Part shown: positions 8,021-16,438 of the stretch, piece by piece
How the letters are laid out: every line of letters begins with the position of its first letter
Position numbering within the stretch: position 1 is the stretch's first letter
Origin: Mucilaginibacter inviolabilis
GTDB taxonomy: Bacteria > Bacteroidota > Bacteroidia > Sphingobacteriales > Sphingobacteriaceae
Length of the DNA: 64,000 nt
NCBI RefSeq assembly: GCF_011089895.1
Contig: NZ_JAANAT010000001.1
Coordinates: forward strand, 3,224,001-3,288,000
Direction of reading: 5' to 3'
Program-made: the position numbers and the translations under genes
The notes under the pieces: model-generated
What the model was told of the DNA's origin: nothing
Seen by the model: the letters and a program-made list of their open reading frames with translations, nothing else
Databases searched by the model: none

Positions 8021-9439
8021 ATGAAAGCCCATCTGCAGCATCCCGTATTTTCTACAATATCAAAACTTGCAGCTCAGCACAATCTGCAGGTTTATGCTAT
8101 CGGGGGCTTTGTACGCGATATTTTCCTTAATCGCCCATCAAAGGATATTGATATTGTTATTATAGGCAATGGTATCGCTTTTGCCGAAGCTGTAGCGGCT
8201 AAATTAAAAGTAAAAGTTGCCGTGTATAAAAATTTCGGCACGGCATCACTTAAGTATCAGGATCTGGAAATAGAGTTTGTTGGCGCCCGTAAAGAATCAT
8301 ACCGACGTGACTCCAGGAAACCTATAGTAGAGGACGGCACTTTGGAGGACGATCAGAAACGCCGCGATTTTACCATCAACGCGCTGGCTATTTCTCTCCA
8401 TCCGGATACTTTTGGCGATCTGCTCGATCCTTTTAATGGCATAGCTGATCTGGAACAGAAACTGATCCGGACACCACTTAACCCGAACGAAACCTTTTCT
8501 GATGATCCCTTGCGCATGATGAGGGCCATCAGGTTTGCAACGCAGCTTAATTTCCGGATAGATGACATAGCTGTAGAAGCCATTAAAAATAATGTCGATC
8601 GCATCAGCATCATATCCCAGGAGCGTATCACCGACGAATTGAATAAGATCATCTTGTCGCCCATACCTTCTATCGGTTTTAACTATTTATTTGATACCGG
8701 TTTACTGCACAAAATATTTCCGCAGATGACTAACCTCTACGGGGTTGATTATATCGACGGCAAGGGTCATAAAGATAATTTTTATCATACCCTGCAGGTA
8801 TTGGATAATATTTGCGAAACCACAACTGATCTCTGGTTGCGCTGGGCGGCTATATTACATGATATTGCCAAACCGGCCACCAAACGTTTTGAACCTGGTC
8901 ACGGCTGGACGTTTCACGGTCATGAAGATCGTGGCGCCCGCATGGTACCTAAAATATTTGCCCAGTTAAAATTACCGCTTAACGAAAAAATGAAGCAGGT
9001 ACAAAAACTGGTGCAATTGCATTTGCGCCCTATCGTATTATCACAATCTATCGTTACCGACTCAGCCGTACGCCGGTTGCTTTTTGAGGCAGGCGACGAT
9101 ATTGAAGGCCTGATGTTGTTGTGTAAAGCAGACATCACCACCAAAAACGAATATAAAGTAAAAAAATACCGTAACAATTTTGAGTTAGTTCAACAAAAAT
9201 TAAAAGATGTTGAAGAGCGCGACAATATCAGAAATTGGCAACCACCCGTTACCGGCATTGATATTATGCAACTTTTTGGCCTTAAAGAAGGGCGTGAGGT
9301 TGGAATTATCAAAAATCAGATACGCGAAGCCATATTGGAAGGCGAAATTCCAAACACCCGTGAAGCTGCTTTAAGCTTTACAATTGCCAAAGGTTTAGAA
9401 ATTGGCTTAAAAGTTGTGGCAGACACAAAATTGAATTAA
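8021..9439 (+). CDS. CCA tRNA nucleotidyltransferase / poly(A) polymerase family with HD domain
   Basis: 472 residues. The class II nucleotidyltransferase head (about 20-150) shows GGFVRD and the DIDIVI metal-binding acidic pair; RRDFTINAL and DDPLRMMRAIRFA mark the neck and tRNA-binding regions. A C-terminal HD phosphohydrolase domain (HDIAKP, with HEDRGARM following) is often fused to bacterial CCA-adding enzymes. The predicted role is adding or repairing the 3'-CCA of tRNAs. None of the four tRNA genes in this window encodes CCA, consistent with a need for the enzyme. Confidence 0.92.
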   Translation: MKAHLQHPVFSTISKLAAQHNLQVYAIGGFVRDIFLNRPSKDIDIVIIGNGIAFAEAVAAKLKVKVAVYKNFGTASLKYQDLEIEFVGARKESYRRDSRKPIVEDGTLEDDQKRRDFTINALAISLHPDTFGDLLDPFNGIADLEQKLIRTPLNPNETFSDDPLRMMRAIRFATQLNFRIDDIAVEAIKNNVDRISIISQERITDELNKIILSPIPSIGFNYLFDTGLLHKIFPQMTNLYGVDYIDGKGHKDNFYHTLQVLDNICETTTDLWLRWAAILHDIAKPATKRFEPGHGWTFHGHEDRGARMVPKIFAQLKLPLNEKMKQVQKLVQLHLRPIVLSQSIVTDSAVRRLLFEAGDDIEGLMLLCKADITTKNEYKVKKYRNNFELVQQKLKDVEERDNIRNWQPPVTGIDIMQLFGLKEGREVGIIKNQIREAILEGEIPNTREAALSFTIAKGLEIGLKVVADTKLN

Positions 9440-9473
9440 AAGATTATTTTTGTTCCCAAAATTCACAAAAACA

Positions 9474-10133
9474 ATGGCACTATACAGGTTCAGGGTAACT
9501 TTCGAAGATTATGATGATGTAATGAGAGAGATTGATGTTAAATCAAATCAAACCTTCGAGGATCTCCACCGCGCAATACACCAATCGACGGGTTATAATC
9601 CCGAGTTTTCATCTTCTTTTTATATCAGCAATGATCAATGGACAAAGGGTGAAGAAATTACTTATTTACCCAATCAAAAAAGGATAGATCGTGGCGTATC
9701 ATTAATGAACAATGTAAAACTGCTGAGTTTTATTGACGACCCGCATCAAAAATTTTACTACACTTTTAATTTCGATCGTCCTTTTGATTTTCACGTCGAA
9801 CTGATGAAGATCATTCTTGACGAAACACCTGGTACTATTTATCCTGCAGTTATAAAATCTGTAGGCGAAGCACCAAAACAATTCGGTAACGTATTTAACC
9901 CAACTGTTATACCACCTACCAACGAAGATTTCGACTTCCTGAACGAAATGACTTTTAATCCCGAAGATGCTGAAGATTTCTCGGAAGTAACGGATACAGA
10001 AGTTGATGATCTGCCGGAAGAAAAACACGAGGCCGAAGAGGAAGAAGAAGATGAGTTTGGTAACGAATTTGCCGACGACGAAGGTTTTGATGAAGATGAT
10101 CGCCCGCATCGTGGTGGTGGCGATGACTATTAA
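9474..10133 (+). CDS. pRiA4b ORF-3-like domain protein with acidic C-terminal tail
   Basis: 219 residues from the ATG whose product begins MALYRFRVTFEDYD; an upstream in-frame TTG at 9450 is less likely. The first 140 residues match the plasmid pRiA4b ORF-3-like fold (RVTFEDYDDVMREIDVKSNQTFEDLHRAIHQSTGY, then a KLLSFIDDPHQKFYYTFNFD strand region). From about residue 160 the protein becomes very acidic, with Glu/Asp runs and the ending RPHRGGGDDY. The function of this stand-alone form is unknown. It lies between two tRNA-processing genes, though that proves nothing about its role. The fold sometimes accompanies IS elements, but no transposase is present here. Confidence 0.78.
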   Translation: MALYRFRVTFEDYDDVMREIDVKSNQTFEDLHRAIHQSTGYNPEFSSSFYISNDQWTKGEEITYLPNQKRIDRGVSLMNNVKLLSFIDDPHQKFYYTFNFDRPFDFHVELMKIILDETPGTIYPAVIKSVGEAPKQFGNVFNPTVIPPTNEDFDFLNEMTFNPEDAEDFSEVTDTEVDDLPEEKHEAEEEEEDEFGNEFADDEGFDEDDRPHRGGGDDY

Positions 10134-10153
10134 TTAGTTGCTTCGCAGTTCAT

Positions 10154-10241
10154 GGATCATGGTTAATGGTTCATTGTCAGAAAATACAGATTTTATAGCC
10201 TTGAGAAAGTGACTATGATCTATGAACCATAAGCTATGATC
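10154..10241. repeat. Quasi-palindrome overlapping the miaA start codon
   Basis: The left arm (10154-10179, words GATCATGG, AATGGTTCAT, TTGTCA) is complementary with gaps to the right arm (10208-10241, words GTGACTATGATC, TATGAACCAT, AGCTATGATC). The miaA ATG at 10236 is inside the right arm, so a transcript hairpin would occlude it. Confidence 0.72.
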
Positions 10242-11159
10242 TCCCCTACCAAAACCCTTATTGTAGTTGCAGGCCCCACGGCTGTAGGTAAAACGGCAGC
10301 AGCCATTGAACTGGCTAAGCATTATCATACGGTAGTGATATCTGCCGATTCCAGGCAATTTTTCAGGGAAATGAGTATCGGTACCGCCAAACCCAGCCAG
10401 CAGGAATTAGCAGCCGTAAAACATTATTTTATCGATTCACATTCCATAACCGAACCATTTTCTGTTGGCAATTTTGAGAAACAGGGGCTCGCTTTATTGG
10501 ATGAGCTATTTAAAACACACGATCAAGTTGTTTTAGCTGGGGGCTCGGGATTATATATCAAAGCAATATGCGAAGGTTTTGACGATTTGCCTACGGCCGA
10601 TGCTGCTATCCGGGAAAGGCTAAACCAGGAGTTAGAAGAAAAAGGGATTTCTTATCTACAACAGAAATTACTATTGGCCGATCCGGCTTATTATAACGAG
10701 GTAGATCTGGGCAACCCTCAACGCATCATTCGGGCTTTAGAGGTTTTTGAAAGTTCGGGCAAGCCTTTCTCATCATTTCGCCAGGCTACTGTGAATAAAA
10801 GACCATTTAATATCATTAAACTGGCGCTCAACCTGCCCCGGGAAGTATTATATAACCGTATTAATGACCGGGTTGACCTGATGGTACAGCAAGGATTATT
10901 AGCCGAGGTAGAAGCATTACTCCCATCCCGGCATCTCAACGCTTTGAACACAGTAGGTTATGCTGAACTATTTGACTATTTTGATGATAAAACCAGTCTT
11001 GAGAAGGCCATTGAAATGATCAAACAAAATACCAGGCGATTTGCCAAAAGACAACTCACCTGGTTTCGTAAAGACAGTTCTTTTCATTGGTTCCAGGCCA
11101 GTGATCCGGATTTGATCGGTCAAATGATCGACGCGGTGGAAGGTCAGCTTCAAAAGTAA
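10236..11159 (+). CDS. miaA: tRNA dimethylallyltransferase
   Basis: 307 residues, standard MiaA length. It transfers dimethylallyl from DMAPP to N6 of A37 in tRNAs reading UNN codons. The P-loop (AGPTAVGKTAAAIELAK) is followed by the substrate motif ISADSRQFFREMSIGTAKP, then AGGSGLYIKAICEGFDDLP, and the C-terminal TRRFAKRQLTWFRKD tRNA-binding segment. Its ATG is embedded in a quasi-palindrome. The gene ends at a perfect hairpin shared with the convergent rfbA. Confidence 0.96.
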   Translation: MISPTKTLIVVAGPTAVGKTAAAIELAKHYHTVVISADSRQFFREMSIGTAKPSQQELAAVKHYFIDSHSITEPFSVGNFEKQGLALLDELFKTHDQVVLAGGSGLYIKAICEGFDDLPTADAAIRERLNQELEEKGISYLQQKLLLADPAYYNEVDLGNPQRIIRALEVFESSGKPFSSFRQATVNKRPFNIIKLALNLPREVLYNRINDRVDLMVQQGLLAEVEALLPSRHLNALNTVGYAELFDYFDDKTSLEKAIEMIKQNTRRFAKRQLTWFRKDSSFHWFQASDPDLIGQMIDAVEGQLQK

Positions 11160-11160
11160 G

Positions 11161-11189
11161 ACTTACGAAGTTTTGAAAACTTCGTAAGT
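11161..11189. terminator. Bidirectional hairpin terminator between miaA and rfbA
   Basis: A perfect 14-bp inverted repeat (ACTTACGAAGTTTT, a single G, then its complement) lies two bases after the miaA stop and 20 bp from the rfbA stop. The tract of Ts on one arm and As on the other lets it act in both directions. Confidence 0.72.
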
Positions 11190-11209
11190 TTGGCTGTTCT
11201 ATAATGAAT

Positions 11210-12070
11210 TTACGATAACAGGCTTTGTAAGTAAGCCCCGTAACCGCTCTTAATATATTTAGCAACCAGCACTTTTAACTGCGCATCATCAATAAAACCG
11301 CGACGGTAAGCTACTTCCTCAATACAGCCAATTTTGGTCGACTGGCGCTTTTCAATTACGCGTACATATTCCGTAGCATCGCTTAAGGAATCAAAAGTTC
11401 CGGTATCCAGCCAGGCAGTACCCTTATCCATTACCCCTACATGCAAGTTACCTTGCTCCAGGTAATACTTATTTACATCGGTAATTTCATATTCACCGCG
11501 TGGCGAAGGTTTAAGATACTTAGCTATCTGAATAACACTGTTGTCATAAAAATACAATCCCGGTACCGCAAATTTTGATTTGGGCTGGGTTGGTTTTTCT
11601 TCGATAGATAAAGCTTTAAAATCGGCATCAAATTCCACCACACCATACCTTTCCGGGTCGGCAACGTGGTAGGCAAAAATAGCCGCGCCATCTACATTAT
11701 TAAAGCTACGGATCAGTTCACTGAAACCTGTTCCGTAAAATATATTATCGCCCAAAATAAGAGCTACTTTATCGTCGCCAATAAATTTTTCGCCTATTAC
11801 AAAGGCTTGTGCCAGGCCATTTGGCTTTTCCTGTATGGCATATTCAAATTTACAACCCAGTTCGGCACCATCGCCCAGCAAGCGTTTAAAGCCTTCATTA
11901 TCTTCGGGGGTAGTAATGATCAGTATTTCCTTGATATCGGCCTGCATTAAAACCGACAAAGGATAATAGATCATGGGTTTATCATAAATAGGCATCAACT
12001 GTTTACTGATTGCTCTGGTAATTGGATAAAGCCTGGTACCCGACCCACCCGCTAAAATAATTCCTTTCAT
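11210..12070 (-). CDS. rfbA: Glucose-1-phosphate thymidylyltransferase
   Basis: 286 residues. The N-terminal nucleotidyltransferase signature [37 protein letters not shown] is diagnostic of RmlA. It makes dTDP-glucose from dTTP and glucose-1-phosphate, the first step to dTDP-L-rhamnose. The C-terminal segment ([21 protein letters not shown]) is also typical. It is separated from rfbD/rfbC by the oppositely oriented cysD-cysN pair, and the second pathway enzyme (rmlB) is absent from the window. Confidence 0.96.
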   Translation of the reverse strand: MKGIILAGGSGTRLYPITRAISKQLMPIYDKPMIYYPLSVLMQADIKEILIITTPEDNEGFKRLLGDGAELGCKFEYAIQEKPNGLAQAFVIGEKFIGDDKVALILGDNIFYGTGFSELIRSFNNVDGAAIFAYHVADPERYGVVEFDADFKALSIEEKPTQPKSKFAVPGLYFYDNSVIQIAKYLKPSPRGEYEITDVNKYYLEQGNLHVGVMDKGTAWLDTGTFDSLSDATEYVRVIEKRQSTKIGCIEEVAYRRGFIDDAQLKVLVAKYIKSGYGAYLQSLLS

Positions 12071-12401
12071 TAGTTAGATTGATTTTTATTATAGTTTTTA
12101 AAAGTAGTTATTTTTTACGCATAACCTATAAGTAGGTTGCTGTAATAACACATTTTAACAGTAGCATATTATTATTTGTGTTTAACAGCATTTTGTTTAA
12201 TATACCAATAACATATTAGTCATATTTATAGTTTATATAAAACTTCTTTTGATTTTGCCTCTCCCTCCCATTTCATGAAATGGTGTTAATTTTCAGGTTT
12301 AAAATAGATTAGATAACGAAAAAATGCGCATAATTTGCTAATATTGCAGTTTGATTGCCAAATACTACTATTTAGGTGGATTTAGGGGTTTTCATTTAAA
12401 C
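12071..12401. other. Divergent intergenic region between rfbA and cysD
   Basis: 331 bp, very AT-rich, without an open frame or strong inverted repeat. It must hold promoters for both genes. Nothing matches TAnnTTTG exactly; the nearest sequence is ATAATTTG around 12331. The purine-rich TTTAGGTGGATTTAGGGG just upstream of cysD may serve in ribosome binding. Confidence 0.5.
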
Positions 12402-13307
12402 ATGCATAAATATTATCTTACTCATCTGCAGGAATTAGAATCAGAAGCTATATACGTTATACGCGAGGTTGTAGCCCAGTTTGATCGCCCTGCTATATTG
12501 TTCTCCGGCGGAAAAGATTCCATCGTGGTAACTCACCTGGCCCGTAAAGCTTTCTGGCCTGCCAAAATACCTATGCCCCTTATCCACATTGATACCGGGC
12601 ATAATTTTCCCGAAACCATGGCGTTCAGGGATAGCCTGGTAGCCGATCTTGGGGTACAACTTATAGTGGGTTCGGTACAGGAAGCCATTGACAAAGGCCG
12701 TGCTGTGGAAGAAAGTGGCATAAACGCAAGCCGTAACGAACTACAGATAGTTTCCTTACTGGATACCATCGAGAGCCACAAGATAGACGCAGCGATTGGC
12801 GGAGCACGTCGTGACGAGGAGAAAGCGCGTTCAAAAGAACGTTTCTTTTCGCACCGTGACGAGTTTGGCCAATGGGATCCGAAAAACCAACGTCCGGAAC
12901 TTTGGAACATTTTCAACGGCCGCAAACGTATGGGCGAACATTTCAGGGTATTCCCCATCAGTAACTGGACAGAAATGGATATCTGGAATTACATACTGCA
13001 GGAAAATATTGCCATCCCTTCCCTTTACTTCGCCCATAACCGTGAGGCTGTTTATCGTGATGGTACCTGGCTGCCGGCATCAGAGTTTTTAGCATTACGT
13101 GAAGGAGAAAAAATTGAGAATAAGCTGATGCGTTTCCGCACTTTGGGCGATATCACTATAACCGGTGGCATTGAATCGGATGCGGATACATTGGAAAAAA
13201 TAGTAGCAGAAGTATCAGCCACCCGCAGTACCGAACGTGGAAACAGAAGTGATGACAAACGCTCTGACACTTCTATGGAAGACAGAAAAAAACAAGGTTA
13301 TTTTTAA
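12402..13307 (+). CDS. cysD: Sulfate adenylyltransferase subunit 2
   Basis: 301 residues from the ATG giving MHKYYLTHLQELESEAIYVIREV, which matches the CysD N-terminus; the frame extends to a TTG at 12351 that is less likely. The PP-loop ATP pyrophosphatase motif FSGGKDSIVV (about residue 32) and the C-terminal ERGNRSDDKRSDTSMEDRKKQGYF tail are diagnostic. With CysN it forms adenosine 5'-phosphosulfate from ATP and sulfate. No cysH, cysC or cysI is adjacent. The pair lies inside a sugar-nucleotide cluster, so its APS could feed assimilation or polysaccharide sulfation. Confidence 0.95.
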   Translation: MHKYYLTHLQELESEAIYVIREVVAQFDRPAILFSGGKDSIVVTHLARKAFWPAKIPMPLIHIDTGHNFPETMAFRDSLVADLGVQLIVGSVQEAIDKGRAVEESGINASRNELQIVSLLDTIESHKIDAAIGGARRDEEKARSKERFFSHRDEFGQWDPKNQRPELWNIFNGRKRMGEHFRVFPISNWTEMDIWNYILQENIAIPSLYFAHNREAVYRDGTWLPASEFLALREGEKIENKLMRFRTLGDITITGGIESDADTLEKIVAEVSATRSTERGNRSDDKRSDTSMEDRKKQGYF

Positions 13308-13312
13308 TTTTA

Positions 13313-13400
13313 GTATCAAGTAGCTAGTATCAAGACAGTCTCAAAAAGGGGAGTTAATAATTTTCAAAAATCTTGATACCTGATACTAGCTACTTGATAC
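13313..13400. repeat. Quasi-palindromic spacer between cysD and cysN
   Basis: A 20-bp arm at 13313-13332 (GTATCAAGTAGCTAGTATCA) is exactly complementary to 13381-13400. Inside each arm the word GTATCA(AG) is itself reiterated, and an extra copy (TCTTGATACC) sits at 13371. The 48-nt centre is unrelated. The hairpin would form in the cysD-cysN mRNA 20 nt before the cysN start. Confidence 0.85.
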
Positions 13401-13420
13401 CAACCACCACCACATAAAAA

Positions 13421-14665
13421 ATGGAACTATTACGTTTTACAACAGCAGGCAGTGTAGATGATGGAAAAAGCACATTGATCGGCAGGCTATTATATGACTC
13501 CAAATCGATCTTTGAAGATCAGATGGCAGCCGTAAAACAATCGAGTGAGCGGAAAGGCTTGCAGCATATCGATCTTTCTTTGCTTACCGATGGTTTACGG
13601 TCTGAAAGAGAACAAGGTATTACTATCGACGTCGCCTACCGTTATTTTGCCACGCCTAAACGTAAATTTATTATTGCCGATACCCCGGGGCATATCCAAT
13701 ATACCCGTAATATGGTTACCGGCGCATCTACAGCTAATTTAGCTTTGGTGCTGATAGATGCCCGTAAAGGTGTTGTGGAGCAAACCTGCAGGCACTCCTT
13801 CATCGCGTCGTTATTAAAGATTCCCCATATTATTGTATGCATCAATAAAATGGACCTGGTTGATTATTCCGAAGAAGCATTCAATAAAGTAGTTGAACAA
13901 TACGAAGATTTTGCAGCCAAGATAGATGTTACCGACATCCGCTATGTACCTATCAGCGCGCTGGAAGGTGACAATGTGGTGAATGACTCTGTAAACATGC
14001 CATGGTATAAAGGCGAGAGCCTGCTGCACACCCTGGAAACTATCCACATAGGCAGCGATGAAAACCACTCAGACGCACGTTTCCCGGTACAAACAGTAAT
14101 ACGCCCGCACGCGGCCGAATATCATGACTACCGCGGTTATGCCGGTCGTATTGCCGGTGGTATCTTCAAACCCGGCGACAAGATCACCGTTCTGCCATCA
14201 GGTTTAACATCAGTTATCAGATCTATCGATACCTACTCGGGCTCCGTTGAGGAGGCTTTTGCGCCTATGTCTGTATCTATTACCCTGGAAGATGATATTG
14301 ACATCAGCCGCGGGGATATGATCGTTAAAGACGACAGTGAACCCGAGGTAAGCCAGGACCTGGATGTAATGCTTTGCTGGATGGCCGCTAAAGGCCCAAG
14401 GCCGGGAGCGAAATACCACTTAAAGACTACTACCCGTGAGGTAATGGCTATTATTAAAGAGGTAAATTACAAGTTGGATATCAATACGATGGAAAAACTG
14501 GAAAATGCCGGCGATATCAAAATGAATGAGATGGCACGCGTGCGCCTGCGCACCACCCAACCTGTTGTATTTGATGAATATCGTAAAAACCGCATCACCG
14601 GCTCACTTATCCTGGTTGATGAAGCCACTAACGAAACCGTAGCCGCGGGAACAATATTGGTTTAG
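13421..14665 (+). CDS. cysN: Sulfate adenylyltransferase subunit 1 (GTPase)
   Basis: 414 residues. An EF-Tu-like GTPase: G1 AGSVDDGKSTLIGRLL, switch region REQGITIDVAYRYF, G3 DTPGH, G4 NKMD, followed by two beta-barrel domains. It stimulates CysD to make APS by coupled GTP hydrolysis. The APS-kinase domain fused in CysNC proteins is absent (the protein stops after the third domain), so PAPS synthesis would need a separate CysC. It is co-directional with cysD, with a hairpin-forming 113-bp spacer between them. Confidence 0.95.
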   Translation: MELLRFTTAGSVDDGKSTLIGRLLYDSKSIFEDQMAAVKQSSERKGLQHIDLSLLTDGLRSEREQGITIDVAYRYFATPKRKFIIADTPGHIQYTRNMVTGASTANLALVLIDARKGVVEQTCRHSFIASLLKIPHIIVCINKMDLVDYSEEAFNKVVEQYEDFAAKIDVTDIRYVPISALEGDNVVNDSVNMPWYKGESLLHTLETIHIGSDENHSDARFPVQTVIRPHAAEYHDYRGYAGRIAGGIFKPGDKITVLPSGLTSVIRSIDTYSGSVEEAFAPMSVSITLEDDIDISRGDMIVKDDSEPEVSQDLDVMLCWMAAKGPRPGAKYHLKTTTREVMAIIKEVNYKLDINTMEKLENAGDIKMNEMARVRLRTTQPVVFDEYRKNRITGSLILVDEATNETVAAGTILV

Positions 14666-14692
14666 TCCCATATTTTATTGGACATTTTTTCC

Positions 14693-14801
14693 AAAAAGTG
14701 GGTTTACACTTTTTGGGCAGAAAAATTTATAATTAATTGATTATCAATAATATAATATCATGTTAACCCTAAAAAGTGTAAACCATGTAAACCCACTTTT
14801 T
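14693..14801. repeat. Nested inverted repeat after cysN
   Basis: Segment 14693-14707 (AAAAAGTGGGTTTAC) is exactly complementary to 14787-14801, and 14702-14714 (GTTTACACTTTTT) to 14771-14783, so the two blocks pair in register. The left arm is also a hairpin by itself (14691-14700 with 14707-14716). AT-rich filler lies between. Confidence 0.78.
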
Positions 14802-14830
14802 TAACAAAATGGTACACTAGTCGGGATTTA

Positions 14831-14874
14831 AAAAACAAAGCCCTGTTTCTTAAAAGAAACAGGGCTTTGTTTTT
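14831..14874. terminator. Bidirectional intrinsic terminator between cysN and rfbD
   Basis: A perfect 21-bp stem (arms 14831-14851 and 14854-14874) has a GCCCTGTTTC core, a two-base loop, and A-rich/T-rich ends that provide a U-tract in either direction. It sits between convergent genes and ends 26 bp before the rfbD stop codon. Confidence 0.9.
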
Positions 14875-14899
14875 ATGATGCTAATCAAAAGCTCCTCCT

Positions 14900-15766
14900 T
14901 CAGGGAGCTGGAGGGCTAAGTTTTTCTAAACAAGTTATCAGGCTATCTCTCCAGTAAGGTATCTGGATATTAAAAGTAGCTTTGATCTTTGCTTTATCCA
15001 TTACCGAAAATGCAGGTCGGGTAGCTCTTGTTGGATATTCGCTGGTACGTATAGGATAAGTTTTCACCTGAGTTCCTGAAAGATCAAATATTCCTTTTGC
15101 AAAATCATACCAGGAGGTTACCCCTTCGTTGCTGTAATGATAAATACCGAAGCTTTCGCTGCCCGAGGTAATGATATCCAGTATAGCAGCAGCTAAGTCA
15201 ATAGCATAAGTAGGCGTACCTACCTGGTCGGCTATAATTTTCAGTTCATCGCGTTCGGCACCTAACTTGAGCATAGTCTTCACAAAATTATTCCCATATT
15301 CTGAGTACAGCCAGCTGGTGCGTATAATAAAGTGTTTTGGTAAAATGTTTATAACATCCCGTTCGCCTTCTAATTTGGTAAGGCCATATATGCTTATCGG
15401 ATCAGCTGCGTCTGTTTCAACAAGCGGATAAGGTTTATCACCTTTAAAAACAAAATCTGTTGAGGTATGCACCAATATCGCTCCGTATTGCTTACAGGCC
15501 TGCGCCAGATTAGCTGCCCCGGTTTTGTTTATTTTACGAGCCGTATCCACATCATCCTCTGCTTTATCAACGGCCGTGTAAGCCGCACAGTTAATTACAT
15601 AAGCAGGCTTGTATTGTTCAAATACCTTTGCTATGGCATCAGTATCCAGGATATTAGCTTCTGCTTCCGGGGGAAAAATAATGGTACTTATACCTTTTTC
15701 GCCTGAAACCTTTTTGAGGCATTGCCCCAGTTGTCCAGACGCTCCGAAAACCACAATGTTTTGCAT
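14900..15766 (-). CDS. rfbD: dTDP-4-dehydrorhamnose reductase
   Basis: 288 residues. An SDR fold with a GASGQLGQCL nucleotide-binding loop at the N-terminus, NCAAYTAVDKAEDD, the HTSTDFVFKGDKPYPLVETD substrate region and the catalytic YGLTKLEGE (Tyr-x3-Lys). It performs the final NADPH-dependent reduction to dTDP-L-rhamnose. It lies directly downstream of rfbC (19-bp gap), so the two form an operon. Confidence 0.95.
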   Translation of the reverse strand: MQNIVVFGASGQLGQCLKKVSGEKGISTIIFPPEAEANILDTDAIAKVFEQYKPAYVINCAAYTAVDKAEDDVDTARKINKTGAANLAQACKQYGAILVHTSTDFVFKGDKPYPLVETDAADPISIYGLTKLEGERDVINILPKHFIIRTSWLYSEYGNNFVKTMLKLGAERDELKIIADQVGTPTYAIDLAAAILDIITSGSESFGIYHYSNEGVTSWYDFAKGIFDLSGTQVKTYPIRTSEYPTRATRPAFSVMDKAKIKATFNIQIPYWRDSLITCLEKLSPPAP

Positions 15767-15785
15767 AGTTGTGTTTGTTTTATTA

Positions 15786-16340
15786 TTAAAATCCCAGATC
15801 GGTAAGTTCCTTTAAAAAGGGTAATTGGTTGTCTTTATCCGCAACTATCAATTCATCATTAGCCAACTGCCAATTGATATTTAAAACAGGATCGGCATAG
15901 TTCAGGCCGCCTTCGGCTTGTGTATTATAAAAGTTATCGCATTTGTATTGAAAAATTGCGGTATCGCTTAACACAACAAAACCGTGAGCAAAGCCCTTAG
16001 GTATGAAAAACTGCTGATGATTATCTGCCGTTAATAATACGCTATAATGCTGGCCATATGTTGGCGAGTTTTCACGCAAATCAACAGCCACATCCAGCAC
16101 TTCTCCTTGCGTTACTCTTACTAATTTTGCCTGTGCATGTTCTCCTTTTTGCAGATGGAGGCCGCGTAATACTCCTTTTGTTGAGAATGATTCATTATCC
16201 TGTACAAATTGAATTTTCGCACCAACAGCATCACTGAAAGTTCTTTCATTAAATGATTCGAAAAAATAGCCCCGGTCATCGTTAAAAATACGTGGCGTTA
16301 AAACAATAAGCCCCTCAATCGGGGTTGGAGTAATAGTCAT
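15786..16340 (-). CDS. rfbC: dTDP-4-dehydrorhamnose 3,5-epimerase
   Basis: 184 residues, a single cupin. DDRGYFFESFNERTF, the RGLHLQKGEHAQAKLVRVTQGEVLDVAVDLR segment with its catalytic His, and FAHGFVVLSD are the RmlC signatures. It epimerises C3 and C5 of dTDP-4-keto-6-deoxyglucose. It is transcribed ahead of rfbD. The substrate requires an RmlB dehydratase encoded outside this window. Confidence 0.96.
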   Translation of the reverse strand: MTITPTPIEGLIVLTPRIFNDDRGYFFESFNERTFSDAVGAKIQFVQDNESFSTKGVLRGLHLQKGEHAQAKLVRVTQGEVLDVAVDLRENSPTYGQHYSVLLTADNHQQFFIPKGFAHGFVVLSDTAIFQYKCDNFYNTQAEGGLNYADPVLNINWQLANDELIVADKDNQLPFLKELTDLGF

Positions 16341-16438
16341 ATATTATTGATGCTTTTCTTAGATAAAACAGGATATGCAAAACTATCACATATTATTAAA
16401 GTTGCGGCTTACTATTCAAAAATGAATAAAAATGCATG

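Noticed and set aside
9450..9473. TTG extension of the pRiA4b-domain protein
   Set aside because: The eight extra residues are not family-like, and the ATG at 9474 directly precedes the conserved strand.
12533..12958. Long minus-strand open frame opposite cysD
   Set aside because: It lies entirely within the confirmed cysD gene, has Ser/Arg-rich low-quality composition and no recognisable motif: an antisense shadow.
13421..14665. A second EF-Tu-like translation factor
   Set aside because: The GTPase resembles EF-Tu, but its partner CysD and the AGSVDDGKSTLIGRLLYDSK motif identify CysN.
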